Source: AM-1111 sp046302135
GTDB lineage: Bacteria > Bacteroidota > Bacteroidia > B-17B0 > Aurantibacillaceae
Assembly (NCBI GenBank): GCA_046302135.1
Contig: JBKCIQ010000193.1
Location: 1 to 36,512, forward strand
Length of the DNA: 36,512 nt
Direction: 5' to 3'
The notes beneath the pieces are model-generated. The model searched no databases and had not been told where the DNA came from. It saw only the letters and a program-made list of their open reading frames with translations. Of this stretch, positions 7,282 through 16,800 are shown in pieces (the first letter of the stretch is position 1; every line of letters begins with the position of its first letter). A program made the position numbers and the translations under genes.

Positions 7282-9318
7282 ATGACTCAAATTAAAGAGG
7301 AAATAAAAAATAAAATTCTAGCTCTATCCGAGGAGATTGAAAAACATAATTACAATTATTATGTTCTGGATCATCCAACCATTTCCGACTATGAATTCGA
7401 TCAGTTGCTTGAAAAATTGATTCAACTTGAAAAAGAAAATCCGGAGTTTTTATTTCCGGAATCACCTTCGCAAAGAGTGGGTGGGCAGATTACTAAGGTT
7501 TTTCAAACTGTTAAGCATAATTACCCCATGTTATCGCTTTCAAATTCTTACTCGCTCGATGAGATGAAAGATTTTGACGAAAGGGTTAAGAAAGGACTTG
7601 ATTTAAAACCGGATGGTCTATTTAGTCAGGAAATCGATTATGTCTGTGAGCTAAAGTTTGATGGCCTGTCCATTTCCTTGATTTATGAAAATGGAAAATT
7701 AAATCAGGGCATAACCCGAGGCGATGGTGTGCAGGGTGATGATGTTACCACTAACGTAAAAACGATACGAAGTATTCCTTTAAAACTTAAACCCAATAAT
7801 TTTCCTGAATCTTTTGAAGTTCGTGGTGAAATTTTTATGTCTCATAAAGTGTTTGATTCCATCAACAAACAGCGAGAAGAAATTGGTGAACCATTGTTGG
7901 CCAATCCGAGAAATGCGGCTTCAGGTACAATGAAAATGCAGGATTCTTCTGTCGTTGCCGAACGGAAATTGGATTGTATTGTTTACAACGTGCTGGGTGA
8001 TCAGACAAAATTTCAAGGGCACTATGAAAGTTTGATGGAGGCAAAAAAATGGGGTTTCAAAGTTTCCGAGCATTCTAAACTTTGTCATGGTATTGAAGAA
8101 GTTTTTGAATTCATCAATCATTGGGATCAGCAAAGGTATAATCTGCCTTATGATACTGATGGAGTCGTAATAAAAGTGAATTCTTATGTTCAACAGAAAG
8201 TTTTAGGTTTTACTGCTAAATCACCTCGTTGGGCCATTGCTTATAAGTTTAAGGCTGAATCTGCATCTACTATTTTAGAAAATATTACTTATCAGGTTGG
8301 AAGGACCGGGGCAATTACACCTGTTGCAAATTTAAAACCTGTTTTGTTGGCGGGAACAACCGTAAAGCGGGCCTCACTGCACAATGCAGACATCATTGAA
8401 AAGTTGGATGTAAGACTTGGCGATACGGTTTTTGTTGAGAAGGGAGGAGAGATAATTCCAAAGATTACATCTGTTGATTTGAATAAGCGACAGGAAAATT
8501 CTGCTAAAACAATTTATATTGAAAATTGTCCCGAGTGCGGAAGTAAATTGATAAGAAAAGAAGGTGAAGCAGTTCATTATTGCCCAAATGAAAATGGATG
8601 CCCTCCTCAAATAAAAGGAAAGATGATTCATTTTGTTGGAAGGCGCGCTATGAATATTGAAAGTTTAGGAGAAGAAACCATTGAACAGTTTTATGCATCA
8701 GGATTGATAAAAAATATATCTGATCTGTATGAACTCAAAAAAGAACAACTGCTTCCATTGGAACGTATGGCAGATAAATCTGCTCAGAATATAATTGACG
8801 GTATCGAGTTGTCTAAAGAAGTTCCTTTTGAAAGAGTTTTGTTTGCACTTGGAATTAGGCATGTGGGCGAGACTACTGCAAAAAAAATAGCAAAAAAAGT
8901 AAAGAATCTGGATGCGTTGATGCAAATGAGTCTGGAAGATTTAGAAAATATAGAAGAGGTAGGAGGTGTGATTGCTCAAAGTTTGAAGGATTATTTTTCG
9001 AATGAGCAGAATATTCAGATGATTAATAAGTTGAAGTCTCATGGTTTAAAATTTGAATTGAGTGCAGAACAGATTTCTAACGCTACAGATAAATTAAAAG
9101 GTTTAACAATAGTCATCTCAGGAACTTTTGAAAGACATTCTAGAGACGAATTAAAAGAGCTCATTGAGAATAACGGAGGAAAAAACTCAGGAAGTATTTC
9201 AAAAAAGACAAGTTATTTGTTGGCGGGTGAGAACATGGGGCCTGAGAAACTTAAAAAAGCGGAGAGCCTTGGCGTTAAAATTATAAGCGAAAAAGATTTT
9301 GAAGAGCTCTTGAGTTAG
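7282..9318 (+). CDS. ligA: NAD-dependent DNA ligase
   Basis: Seals nicks in replication and repair using NAD+. All domains of a full-length 678-residue LigA are present in order: the Ia domain with the YYVLD and SDYEFDQL motifs (26-43), and the adenylation domain with the catalytic lysine in CELKFDGLS (Lys125). The OB fold runs from about 325. A four-cysteine zinc finger has Cys416, Cys419, Cys434 and Cys440. Helix-hairpin-helix repeats lie near 515-575, and a C-terminal BRCT domain near 603-678 contains TIVISGTF. The ATG lies two bases after the glycosyltransferase stop. No terminator is evident after the stop. Confidence 0.98.
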   Translation: MTQIKEEIKNKILALSEEIEKHNYNYYVLDHPTISDYEFDQLLEKLIQLEKENPEFLFPESPSQRVGGQITKVFQTVKHNYPMLSLSNSYSLDEMKDFDERVKKGLDLKPDGLFSQEIDYVCELKFDGLSISLIYENGKLNQGITRGDGVQGDDVTTNVKTIRSIPLKLKPNNFPESFEVRGEIFMSHKVFDSINKQREEIGEPLLANPRNAASGTMKMQDSSVVAERKLDCIVYNVLGDQTKFQGHYESLMEAKKWGFKVSEHSKLCHGIEEVFEFINHWDQQRYNLPYDTDGVVIKVNSYVQQKVLGFTAKSPRWAIAYKFKAESASTILENITYQVGRTGAITPVANLKPVLLAGTTVKRASLHNADIIEKLDVRLGDTVFVEKGGEIIPKITSVDLNKRQENSAKTIYIENCPECGSKLIRKEGEAVHYCPNENGCPPQIKGKMIHFVGRRAMNIESLGEETIEQFYASGLIKNISDLYELKKEQLLPLERMADKSAQNIIDGIELSKEVPFERVLFALGIRHVGETTAKKIAKKVKNLDALMQMSLEDLENIEEVGGVIAQSLKDYFSNEQNIQMINKLKSHGLKFELSAEQISNATDKLKGLTIVISGTFERHSRDELKELIENNGGKNSGSISKKTSYLLAGENMGPEKLKKAESLGVKIISEKDFEELLS

Positions 9319-9395
9319 ATTTGATCTTTTATTGGATTTCCTTATTGAAGTTAAAATTTATCAATAGATATTTTAAGATTTATTTGTGTGATTCA

Positions 9396-9411
9396 TTTTT
9401 TTTTTTTTTTT
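9396..9411 (+). repeat. Run of 16 T upstream of the broken lipoprotein gene
   Basis: Sixteen consecutive T bases end 22 bases before the ATG at 9434. A homopolymer this long is prone to slippage and lies where a promoter would be expected. No exact -7 box could be placed around it. Confidence 0.8.
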
Positions 9412-9433
9412 GTAAAAAATTAAAAAAATCTTT

Positions 9434-9815
9434 ATGAAAAAATTTTTATTATTTAGTACTCTGACTCTATTTATATTTCTAACCTCTTGTAAAAAGGTAG
9501 ATGATAAAGTATATTATGAGGTTGTTTGTTCTGATTCAAATTTTAATGTTGATTACACAAATTCTAGTAACAATCAATCAATCAATAGAACAATCCTCCA
9601 ATACTAGATGGCAAATGTCAATTGTCCCAAAGTTTGATAGCAATAATAAATGTCACATAATGTTTTCTGCTGATACTGGATACGGTGGCCCAATTCAAGA
9701 TAAAGAAATGACTGTAAAAATTACTTATAAAGGAAAGATTGTTGCGCTTAAAACAGAAAACTGTAGTAATTGCAATCATATATCTGCCTACGCAATTGTA
9801 GATATTGAAAGATAA
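9434..9815 (+). pseudogene. Frameshifted lipoprotein gene (possibly phase-variable)
   Basis: An ATG at 9434 starts a lipoprotein signal peptide with lipobox FLTSC (Cys19) and then reads VYYEVVCSDSNFNVDYTNSS before stopping at TAG 9605-9607 (57 residues). In the third frame an open region continues to TAA at 9815 and encodes TRWQMSIVPKFDS, KEMTVKITYKGKIVA and a closing SAYAIVDIER. Joined at the four CAAT units (9571-9586), the halves give one ~125-residue protein. Its layout, with DVxYTNS early, then a W, a V-T-V-K-I-Y-K-x-G-K block and a terminal A-I-V-like strand, is that of small Bacteroidota lipoproteins with an MmpS-like beta fold. Removing one CAAT unit restores the frame. This is either a decayed gene, an off-phase of a switching gene, or an assembly error. 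Confidence 0.75.
9571..9586 (+). repeat. (CAAT)4 tetranucleotide repeat at the frameshift
   Basis: Four perfect CAAT units sit exactly where the reading frame of the lipoprotein changes. Three units would give a continuous frame from 9434 to 9815; four units give a stop at 9605-9607. Confidence 0.9.
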
Positions 9816-9831
9816 ATTATTCTTAAGATAA

Positions 9832-11436
9832 TCAGAAAGGAAAATAATCCTGTATATCGTTCTTATCATCTCCCTTCGAAATATCCTTACCCGGAGGGAG
9901 ATTAGCATCTTCCCAATTCTTAGATGGCAGTGTTATTGACGAAGGCCCGCTTTCTAGAAAGTCATTTTGAGGTCCAAGTCCGCCAGATCCGGTATCAGAT
10001 GAATTGCCATACAAATCTTCACCGGTATCATTCAAATCCAGGTCTGTGAATTTTGCAAATTGCCCAATGAAGCGTAGTGGAATGTCATCCAAAGAACCAT
10101 TTCTGTGCTTCGCAACAATTATCTCGGCGCGGCCTTTTGTAGGATTTCCTTTTTCATCTTCAGTCATTCCGTAATATTCAGGTCGGTAAATAAACATTAC
10201 CATGTCTGCATCTTGTTCAATGGCTCCTGATTCTCTTAAGTCTGAAAGCATTGGTTTTTTGCTAGCTGTAGCACGCTTTTCAACATCACGACTCAACTGA
10301 GATAGCGCAATGATGGGAATGTTTAATTCTTTTGCAAGTGCTTTAAGTGATCTTGATATTAAAGAAATTTCTTGTTCGCGATTTCCTCTAGCTTCGCTTC
10401 CTGCACTCATCAACTGCAAATAATCAATAATGATGAGCTCAATATTATTTTGTTCCTTTAGCCTTCTAGCTTTCGCTCTTAATTCAAATATACTGAGTGC
10501 AGGAGTATCATCAATATAAAGCGGAGCCTTAGAAAGTTTTTTAATTCTTTCATGAAGCTGAACATATTCATAATCTGCCAACTGTCCTTTTCTCAATTTA
10601 TCCTGGTTGAGTTCTGCTTCACTCGAAATAAGACGATTTACCAGCTGTACAGCTCCCATCTCCAATGAAAATACCGCAACAGGACGGTTGAATTCTACAG
10701 CTGCATTTCTGGCAATCGTAAGTACGAATGCAGTTTTCCCCATACCTGGACGCGCCGCTAAAATGAGTAAATCTGTTTTCTGCCACCCTCCTGTAAGTCT
10801 ATCTAACCCGGTGAATCCGCTTGGGACACCTGTAACACCATCCTGTATTTCTGAAGCTTTCTCAATTTGTTTAATTGCTTCCGCAATAAGACTGCTCATC
10901 TTATCATATTGCTTACGAACATTGCTGTCAACAATTTCAAAAATATTCTTTGTAGTGTTGTCCAACAGATCAAAAACATCCGCATCAGATTCATAAGCTT
11001 TACCTATGGTTTCAGTGCTTACGCGAATGAGTTCACGCTGAATGAATTTTTCAGATATTACACGAGCGTGAAATTCAACATTGGCGGCAGATGCAACCCT
11101 GTTGGTTAGTGAGGTAATGTAAAATGCACCACCAACAATTTCAAGCTCTCCATTCTTTTTAAGCTGATTGGTAACAGTTAAAATATCTACCGGCTCCGAA
11201 GCATTAAAAAGATCTCTTACGGCTGTAAAAATTCTCTGATGAGATTCTTTATAAAAACTTCTGGGTTGTAAAATATCGATTACAGTAGTGAGAGCTTCCT
11301 TTTCCAACATAATTGCACCTAAGACTGCCTCTTCAAGTTCTACGGCCTGAGGCTGTAATTTTCCATCTAATAGTGGTTGATTAACTAAAGGTGATCTTTG
11401 CGTTATTCTCTTTTTTCCTTCTTGTGGGGTACTCAT
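9832..11436 (-). CDS. dnaB: Replicative DNA helicase DnaB
   Basis: Hexameric 5'-3' helicase that unwinds the fork and recruits primase. The 534 residues include the N-terminal DnaB domain (about 28-130, starting AVELEEAVLGAIMLEKEA) and a linker. The RecA-like motor has Walker A ARPGMGKT (228-235), Walker B ELIIIDYLQL (333-342) and the downstream KHRNG block (443-447), which carries the arginine finger region. There is no intein or insertion. The C-terminal ~65 residues are an acidic, glycine/serine-rich tail. The ATG start fits the family. It converges with the broken lipoprotein gene, with 16 bases between stops, and is divergent from the outer-membrane protein gene. Confidence 0.98.
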   Translation of the reverse strand: MSTPQEGKKRITQRSPLVNQPLLDGKLQPQAVELEEAVLGAIMLEKEALTTVIDILQPRSFYKESHQRIFTAVRDLFNASEPVDILTVTNQLKKNGELEIVGGAFYITSLTNRVASAANVEFHARVISEKFIQRELIRVSTETIGKAYESDADVFDLLDNTTKNIFEIVDSNVRKQYDKMSSLIAEAIKQIEKASEIQDGVTGVPSGFTGLDRLTGGWQKTDLLILAARPGMGKTAFVLTIARNAAVEFNRPVAVFSLEMGAVQLVNRLISSEAELNQDKLRKGQLADYEYVQLHERIKKLSKAPLYIDDTPALSIFELRAKARRLKEQNNIELIIIDYLQLMSAGSEARGNREQEISLISRSLKALAKELNIPIIALSQLSRDVEKRATASKKPMLSDLRESGAIEQDADMVMFIYRPEYYGMTEDEKGNPTKGRAEIIVAKHRNGSLDDIPLRFIGQFAKFTDLDLNDTGEDLYGNSSDTGSGGLGPQNDFLESGPSSITLPSKNWEDANLPPGKDISKGDDKNDIQDYFPF

Positions 11437-11468
11437 TTAATTATTTTGCCTGATTTATTATTTCATTA

Positions 11469-11476
11469 CAAAAGTA
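11469..11476 (-). promoter_or_regulatory. -7 box ahead of dnaB
   Basis: Minus-strand TACTTTTG is an exact TAnnTTTG match and ends 32 bases before the dnaB ATG. No clear TTG is found at the expected -33 position. Confidence 0.45.
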
Positions 11477-11709
11477 TCTTTTCATCAGATTAAAAAAAGA
11501 AAAAACTTTTTTATTAATACTAATTGACATTGAATTAACATGCTTGAGATTATAGTTGTTTTATAACCTTGTGATAATCAAATGATATTACAAATCTGAG
11601 TTATCATTTTTATCGTTGTCTGTCAGTAAATTTCTTAGTTAATATTTTTAAGTTTCCAACTTTAACAATAAAGATAAATTCATTATACTTGCTTTTATTC
11701 ATAAAATTA

Positions 11710-12429
11710 ATGAAGAAATTTTTATACCCTATTCTGGCAATATCTTTTATTATTTCTTTTAGCGAATTGTATTCTCAAGAAGACGCGGAGCCAATTAATA
11801 CAGATCGGCCGGATCAGAGTGATGGGGCATATATTCTAAATAAAGGTAACCTGCAAATTGAAGAAGGATTGTTTTTTGATAAAGAAAGCTCGTTAAATAA
11901 TTTCATGCTAAGGGCAGGTATAACAAACAGTACTGAGTTAAGATTGCTAATAGATGCCGGTACTGTTGGTAGCGAATTTGTAGTTCTGCCTATAGGATTT
12001 AGTTTTAAACAGAGTATTTTTAAACAAAAAAAGTATATACCCGCAATAACTTTGTCAGGTTATTTCAGGCATGATAAATTGGCGAGTAGTAATATTCGTA
12101 CAGATAATTATAGTTATTTTTTAAATTTCGTTTTTCAATATGATATAGGAGAAAGGTGGTCAACGGGATTTAATGCGGGTACAACTGATTATTTAAATAA
12201 TTTAATTTTCACATCTTCTACATCTTATTCTGCGTCAGAAAAAATCACATTTTTTTGTGAGTATTTCTCAAAGTTTGAAAAGGGGCGAAATCCACAGCAT
12301 AACTTTGATGGCGGAATTTTATTTTTGGTCAACAAAAAAATGCAGCTTGATATAGCTTATGCTACCTCTTTGTTGCGAGATGATGCTTATCAGTATGTAA
12401 CAATTGGATTTTCCTACAGGTTTAAATAA
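11710..12429 (+). CDS. Outer-membrane beta-barrel protein (phenol MetA-degradation-like family)
   Basis: The product begins MKKFLYPILAISFIISFSEL, a signal peptide probably cut near ELYSQ-E. Next comes NTDRPDQSDGAYILNKGN, the TDRP motif that opens the putative MetA-pathway/transporter-like outer-membrane family. The rest alternates short polar and aromatic strands, for example FKQSIFKQKKYIPAITLSGY and ITFFCEYFSKFEKG, and ends in FSYRFK, as expected for a barrel. I chose the ATG at 11710, giving 239 aa. An in-frame TTG at 11689 would add seven residues before the signal peptide and is less likely. Substrate is unknown; the family name says little about function. The gene stands alone, between dnaB on the other strand and thiL 46 bases downstream. 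Confidence 0.72.
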   Translation: MKKFLYPILAISFIISFSELYSQEDAEPINTDRPDQSDGAYILNKGNLQIEEGLFFDKESSLNNFMLRAGITNSTELRLLIDAGTVGSEFVVLPIGFSFKQSIFKQKKYIPAITLSGYFRHDKLASSNIRTDNYSYFLNFVFQYDIGERWSTGFNAGTTDYLNNLIFTSSTSYSASEKITFFCEYFSKFEKGRNPQHNFDGGILFLVNKKMQLDIAYATSLLRDDAYQYVTIGFSYRFK

Positions 12430-12475
12430 TACGGTTGCTATTTAACTACTTTCATTTACTTAACTTTGTTTTAAT

Positions 12476-13522
12476 ATGTTAGAAAGCAATTCAAGAACAG
12501 AATTATCTGAATTAGGTGAATTCGGATTAATTCATAAAATTAAAGAAGCCGTAGAATTAAAAAATCCTTCAACCATCAAAGGTATTGGAGATGATGCGGC
12601 AGAGATCAACTTTGATGCAAATCCTTGTTTGGTGTCAACAGACATGTTAGTTGAGGGTGTTCACTTTGATTTAACTTACGTTCCGCTTCGGCACTTAGGC
12701 TATAAGGCCGCTGTTGTAAATTTTTCGGACATCTATGCAATGAACGGAAAACCTACTCAAATTTTGGTTTCTATTGCAATATCGAATAGATTTTCGGTTG
12801 AATCAATTGAAGAATTATATAGCGGCATTTTGTTGGCATGTAAAAAATATAATGTTGATTTAGTTGGAGGAGATACAACTTCATCACCCTCCGGATTGAC
12901 TCTATCAATAACAGTTCTTGGTACTGCAATAAAAGAAAAAATAGTTTATAGAAGCGGGGCATTAGAAAAAAATTTAATCTGCGTTTCGGGTGATCTTGGC
13001 GGTGCGTATATGGGTTTGCAGATATTACAGCGCGAGAAAAAAGTTTACCTAGAAAACCCTCAACTTCAACCGGATCTTGAAGGAAACGATTACATTCTGG
13101 AAAGGCAATTGAAGCCTGAGGCACGAAAAGACATTGTTGAAATGCTTGATCAAATGAATGTGCTTCCAACATCAATGATTGACATCAGCGATGGGCTTGC
13201 CTCTGAGATTATTCATATTTGTAAAGAGTCCGGAACGGGTTGTAATCTTTATGAAGAAAAAATTCCTATTGATACGCAAACAATGGAAAGAGCATTTCAG
13301 TTCAACTTAGATCCTTCTATTTGTGCTTTGAGTGGAGGAGAAGATTATGAGCTTTTATTTACAGTGCCAATCGATCAATACGATAAAATTGCAAACAACC
13401 CGGACATAACCGTTATCGGTCACATAACAGATAAAAATTCGGGAATGAATTTTATTACAAAAGATGGTAAACAACATCAGCTTACGGCTCAGGGTTGGGA
13501 TGCTTTTTTGAATAAAAATTAA
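12476..13522 (+). CDS. thiL: Thiamine-monophosphate kinase
   Basis: ATP-dependent phosphorylation of thiamine monophosphate to the diphosphate cofactor. The 348 residues have the AIR-synthase/PurM-like fold markers: KGIGDDAAEI with Gly38-Asp39-Asp40 (metal binding) and VSTDMLVEGVHFD (53-65). VDLVGGDTTSSP and the ISDGLASE block near 236-243 follow. The N-terminal SELGEFGLI is the usual ThiL opening. No other thiamine gene is nearby, so the gene is not in a thi operon here. A possible terminator (13802-13829) lies about 280 bases past the stop, after the decayed copy of the peptidase barrel. Confidence 0.94.
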   Translation: MLESNSRTELSELGEFGLIHKIKEAVELKNPSTIKGIGDDAAEINFDANPCLVSTDMLVEGVHFDLTYVPLRHLGYKAAVVNFSDIYAMNGKPTQILVSIAISNRFSVESIEELYSGILLACKKYNVDLVGGDTTSSPSGLTLSITVLGTAIKEKIVYRSGALEKNLICVSGDLGGAYMGLQILQREKKVYLENPQLQPDLEGNDYILERQLKPEARKDIVEMLDQMNVLPTSMIDISDGLASEIIHICKESGTGCNLYEEKIPIDTQTMERAFQFNLDPSICALSGGEDYELLFTVPIDQYDKIANNPDITVIGHITDKNSGMNFITKDGKQHQLTAQGWDAFLNKN

Positions 13523-13553
13523 GCAGTTGATCCCTTGATTTATCGAAAGTAGT

Positions 13554-13744
13554 TTAAATAGCTCTGTTTATTCCTTTCATCAATCTAAATTGGACTTATG
13601 CTTTCTCTAGATGTGCAAGTTTTTTGATTAACAATGTCATATCAAATCGCACCGTAAATATTCGCTTTATTCTTCCTAAATTATTCTTGTTAACGCAACT
13701 TAAACTATTGAGATCATAATCGCTGTAAACCATAGTTGAAGGCA
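13554..13744 (-). pseudogene. Decayed, internally deleted copy of the M1 peptidase barrel end
   Basis: This minus-strand stretch matches two separated pieces of the gene at 17150-20329. Bases 13561-13659 align without gaps to 17157-17255 (13 mismatches in 99 by my count). Bases 13661-13744 align to about 17745-17834 with small gaps. The 489 bases between the two pieces are missing. The translation still reads MVYSDYDLNSL, CVNKNNLGRIK, then FTVRFDMTLLIKKL and VQFRLMKGINRAI, with one stop codon inside (after HLEKA) and a terminal stop in the corresponding place. It is therefore a coding remnant in the same orientation as the intact gene, not a regulatory repeat. It lies just upstream of the NHL-repeat gene. 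Confidence 0.88.
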
Positions 13745-13801
13745 TTTCAGTTCAAGGATTTGATTTAGTTCTTATCTAAATGAACATTAAAATATTTCTT
13801 T

Positions 13802-13829
13802 CCTCTGTTTGTGACTTTCAGAGGTTTTT
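13802..13829 (+). terminator. Candidate terminator upstream of the NHL-repeat gene
   Basis: CCTCTG (13802-13807) and CAGAGG (13819-13824) form a 6-bp stem with an 11-base loop, followed by TTTTT. The stem is short and the loop large, so efficiency is uncertain. The rest of the 359-base gap 13523-13881 holds the decayed barrel copy and the promoter below. Confidence 0.45.
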
Positions 13830-13851
13830 ACGTGTTAGTTTAAAAATATTC

Positions 13852-13859
13852 TATATTTG
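13852..13859 (+). promoter_or_regulatory. -7 box of the NHL-repeat gene
   Basis: TATATTTG matches TAnnTTTG exactly and ends 22 bases before the ATG at 13882. No good -33 TTG is visible, only the weak TGTTAG near 13833. Confidence 0.5.
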
Positions 13860-13881
13860 AATAACATTAATTTCGACTATT

Positions 13882-16800
13882 ATGAGACCATATTTTAGGT
13901 TTTCCTATTCAATTATAAATCGTGTTTTGCTATTTATAGTTTTAATAATTATTGATAGCAAACAAATAAGAGCACAAATGATTACGACCCTTGCAGGTAA
14001 TGGTAATTATGCAGTAACTGTACCCGGTCCGGTAGGCCCATCTACTAGCTTTTATTGGATGGATGCCATCAGACTTGATGCATCAGGAAATATTTTTGTA
14101 GCCTCAAGTGAAAATAAAATTTTTAAAATCACACCTTCCGGCGTCTTGAGTGTGTTTGCGGGTAATGGATCATTTGTAGTCAGTGGAGATGGTGGACAAG
14201 CGATCAACGCAGGTATAGGAAGAGTGCGAAGTATGGTTTTTGATGCCGCAGGCAATTTATATTTCTGTAGTCCTCAAACACACAGAATAAGAAAAATTTC
14301 AACCACCGGAGTTATAACCACAGTAGCAGGAACAGGTACTCAAGGATTCAGTGGAGATGGTGGACTCGCTACCTCAGCCAATATTGCATTTCCTTGGGGC
14401 ATTGCCATTGACGCGTCAGACAATTTTTATTTCACCGATGGCAGTTTAAACAATTCACAGAATGGTTCCAGAATAAGAAAAGTGGATGCAGCTACAGGAA
14501 TCATCAGTACAATTGCAGGCACAGGTACAACAGGAAATTCCGGTAACGGAGGTCTTGCAGTAACTGCACAAGTTTATTCGCTAAGCAACACAGTTGATAA
14601 AGCAAATAATTTTCTTTACATCCAAGATCTCACTACAGACGGCATTAGAAAAATAAATTTGAATAGCGGAATTATTTCTGCTTACGCAGGTAATGGAACC
14701 TCAGGATATTCAGGAGATGGTGGAACAGCACTTGCCGCGGCGTTTACAAGTATTTTTGATATGGATGTGGATGGACTTGGAAATCTGTATTTAACCCAAT
14801 GGAGCAGTACAAGTGTTGTAAGAAAAATTACTTTCGCTGGAATCGTTTCAACTATTGCAGGAAATGGTATCCCGGGATTTTCCGGTGATGGAGGGAATCC
14901 ACTTTTCGCTCAGTTAAATATGCCGCATGCAGTGTGTACAAATCCTAATGGTACAGAAATTTTCATCACCGACGAGCAAAATAAAAGAATCAGGAAGGTT
15001 GATATGGTGGCGGCACCAATTTGCCCAAATACTTTTTCTGTTAATGAAACACGGGGTCCTAATGGACAATTAATTTTATCCCACTCTATTTCCCCGCAAT
15101 TAGGAACACCAACTTACCTCGGAACTGTAAGTGGAAATCCCAACTTAAATCCTCTGCCCGCAACTAATATCAATACTTCAGGTACATATTCAATTACATT
15201 GCCCGGAAATGGCATATATAGTTATAACTCTTTTTATCACGATACCATTTCAGGATTTGCGTGTACAAGAAATTTCTCAGATACCGTTTTGATCAATAAC
15301 AGTAGCGCACCAAGGAAATTTAATAGAAAATTCAATGTTAGCTCAACTTTCTTTTGTAACAGCGGCAACCCTAATTTTACGGATAGCACAACCTTTTACT
15401 ACAGTTTAAATAATCCTACAGCTACGTATACCATTACTACCAATTGGGGAAATGGAAGTATAGTAACTAATACAGTATCTGCAACTAATCAAATTATTTT
15501 TTCATCTGCGCCAACAAGTTATATTAATCCTGGTGCATATTTAGTTCAATCAATTATCAGTGGACCTGGAATTGCCAATGATACTGCATTAGTTACCATT
15601 AATGTTTCATTATGTGGAAATGTTACTGGAACTCTTTACAACGACATTAATAATAATTGTACCCAGGATTTCTGGAATTCCGAATTCCCCATCAACCAAA
15701 ATATTCCGATGAAATTAAGTAATGGCACTAATACTTATTTTACTTGGTCAGTTGGTGGTTCTTACAATTTTGTAAATATTCCGGTTGGTACCTACACCAT
15801 AGAAGCGCTTTATGGAACCACGGGCTATACAATTACCTGTCCGGGAAGTTTGGCGCATAGCACCAACGTATTAGCTACGGGCAATACCACGGAAAATTTT
15901 GCAATGAATTGTACCCCCGGTTTTGATATCTCTGCTTCATGGATCTCTTTATGGAATGGATTTTTTCCGGGGCAGAGTACAGCCATATTACCTCAGGTTG
16001 GGATATTGAATGGAACATGTAATTTTACCATACCTGGCACAGTAAAAATGGTGCTGACTCCTTGTATTAATTATTTGCCTTCAGGTTCTCCTGCAAATGC
16101 TCCAGCCTATATTATACCAGCGAGTACCGGCGATACGCTAGTATGGATAGTTCCGGACATTAACAATCTTGGAAATTTTAATTATTGGAATTACGGAATA
16201 TTTGCTAGTACCTGCACAACGGCTGTAGTCGGTGATACTGCTTGTATAACAGTGATGGTTACACCAACTAATGGAGATGTAAATCCCAATAATAATATTG
16301 TAACTCGATGTTTTGAAATAGGAGTAAGTTATGATCCTAATTATAAAGAGGTGGAACCTAAAGGACAGGGCCCACAGGGAAATATTTTGCCAAACACTCC
16401 AGAACTTACATACACCATACATTTTCAGAATACAGGAACTGCACCTGCGTTACATGTATATTTGTTGGATACGATTGACGTAAATCTTGATTTATATACC
16501 ATTGAAATATTAGGAACAAGTCATTACATGCAGCCCTATTTGTTACCGGGTAATACGATTAAATTTATGTATTCATATATTAATTTACCCGATAGCACTC
16601 ATGATGAACCAAACAGTCATGGTTATGTTACTTACCGATTAAAACTAAAGCCAGGACTTCCATTAGGTACACAAATAAAAAACACAGCGTACATCTATTT
16701 TGATTATAATGCTCCGATTGTAACGAATACTACGTTAAATACATTGGCTTTAACTACAAACCTCAACAGTCAAAATAAAAATAGCGGAATTGTAATTTAT

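Noticed and set aside
9501..9815. Separate 104-aa gene starting at ATG 9501
   Set aside because: Its first ~25 codons are an out-of-frame reading of the lipoprotein start; its remainder is the frameshifted second half of the same gene.
11514..11640. Imperfect inverted repeats between dnaB and the outer-membrane gene
   Set aside because: Stems are short and interrupted; expected by chance in AT-rich spacer.
11689..11709. TTG start for the outer-membrane protein
   Set aside because: It places extra hydrophobic residues ahead of a normal signal peptide starting at ATG 11710.
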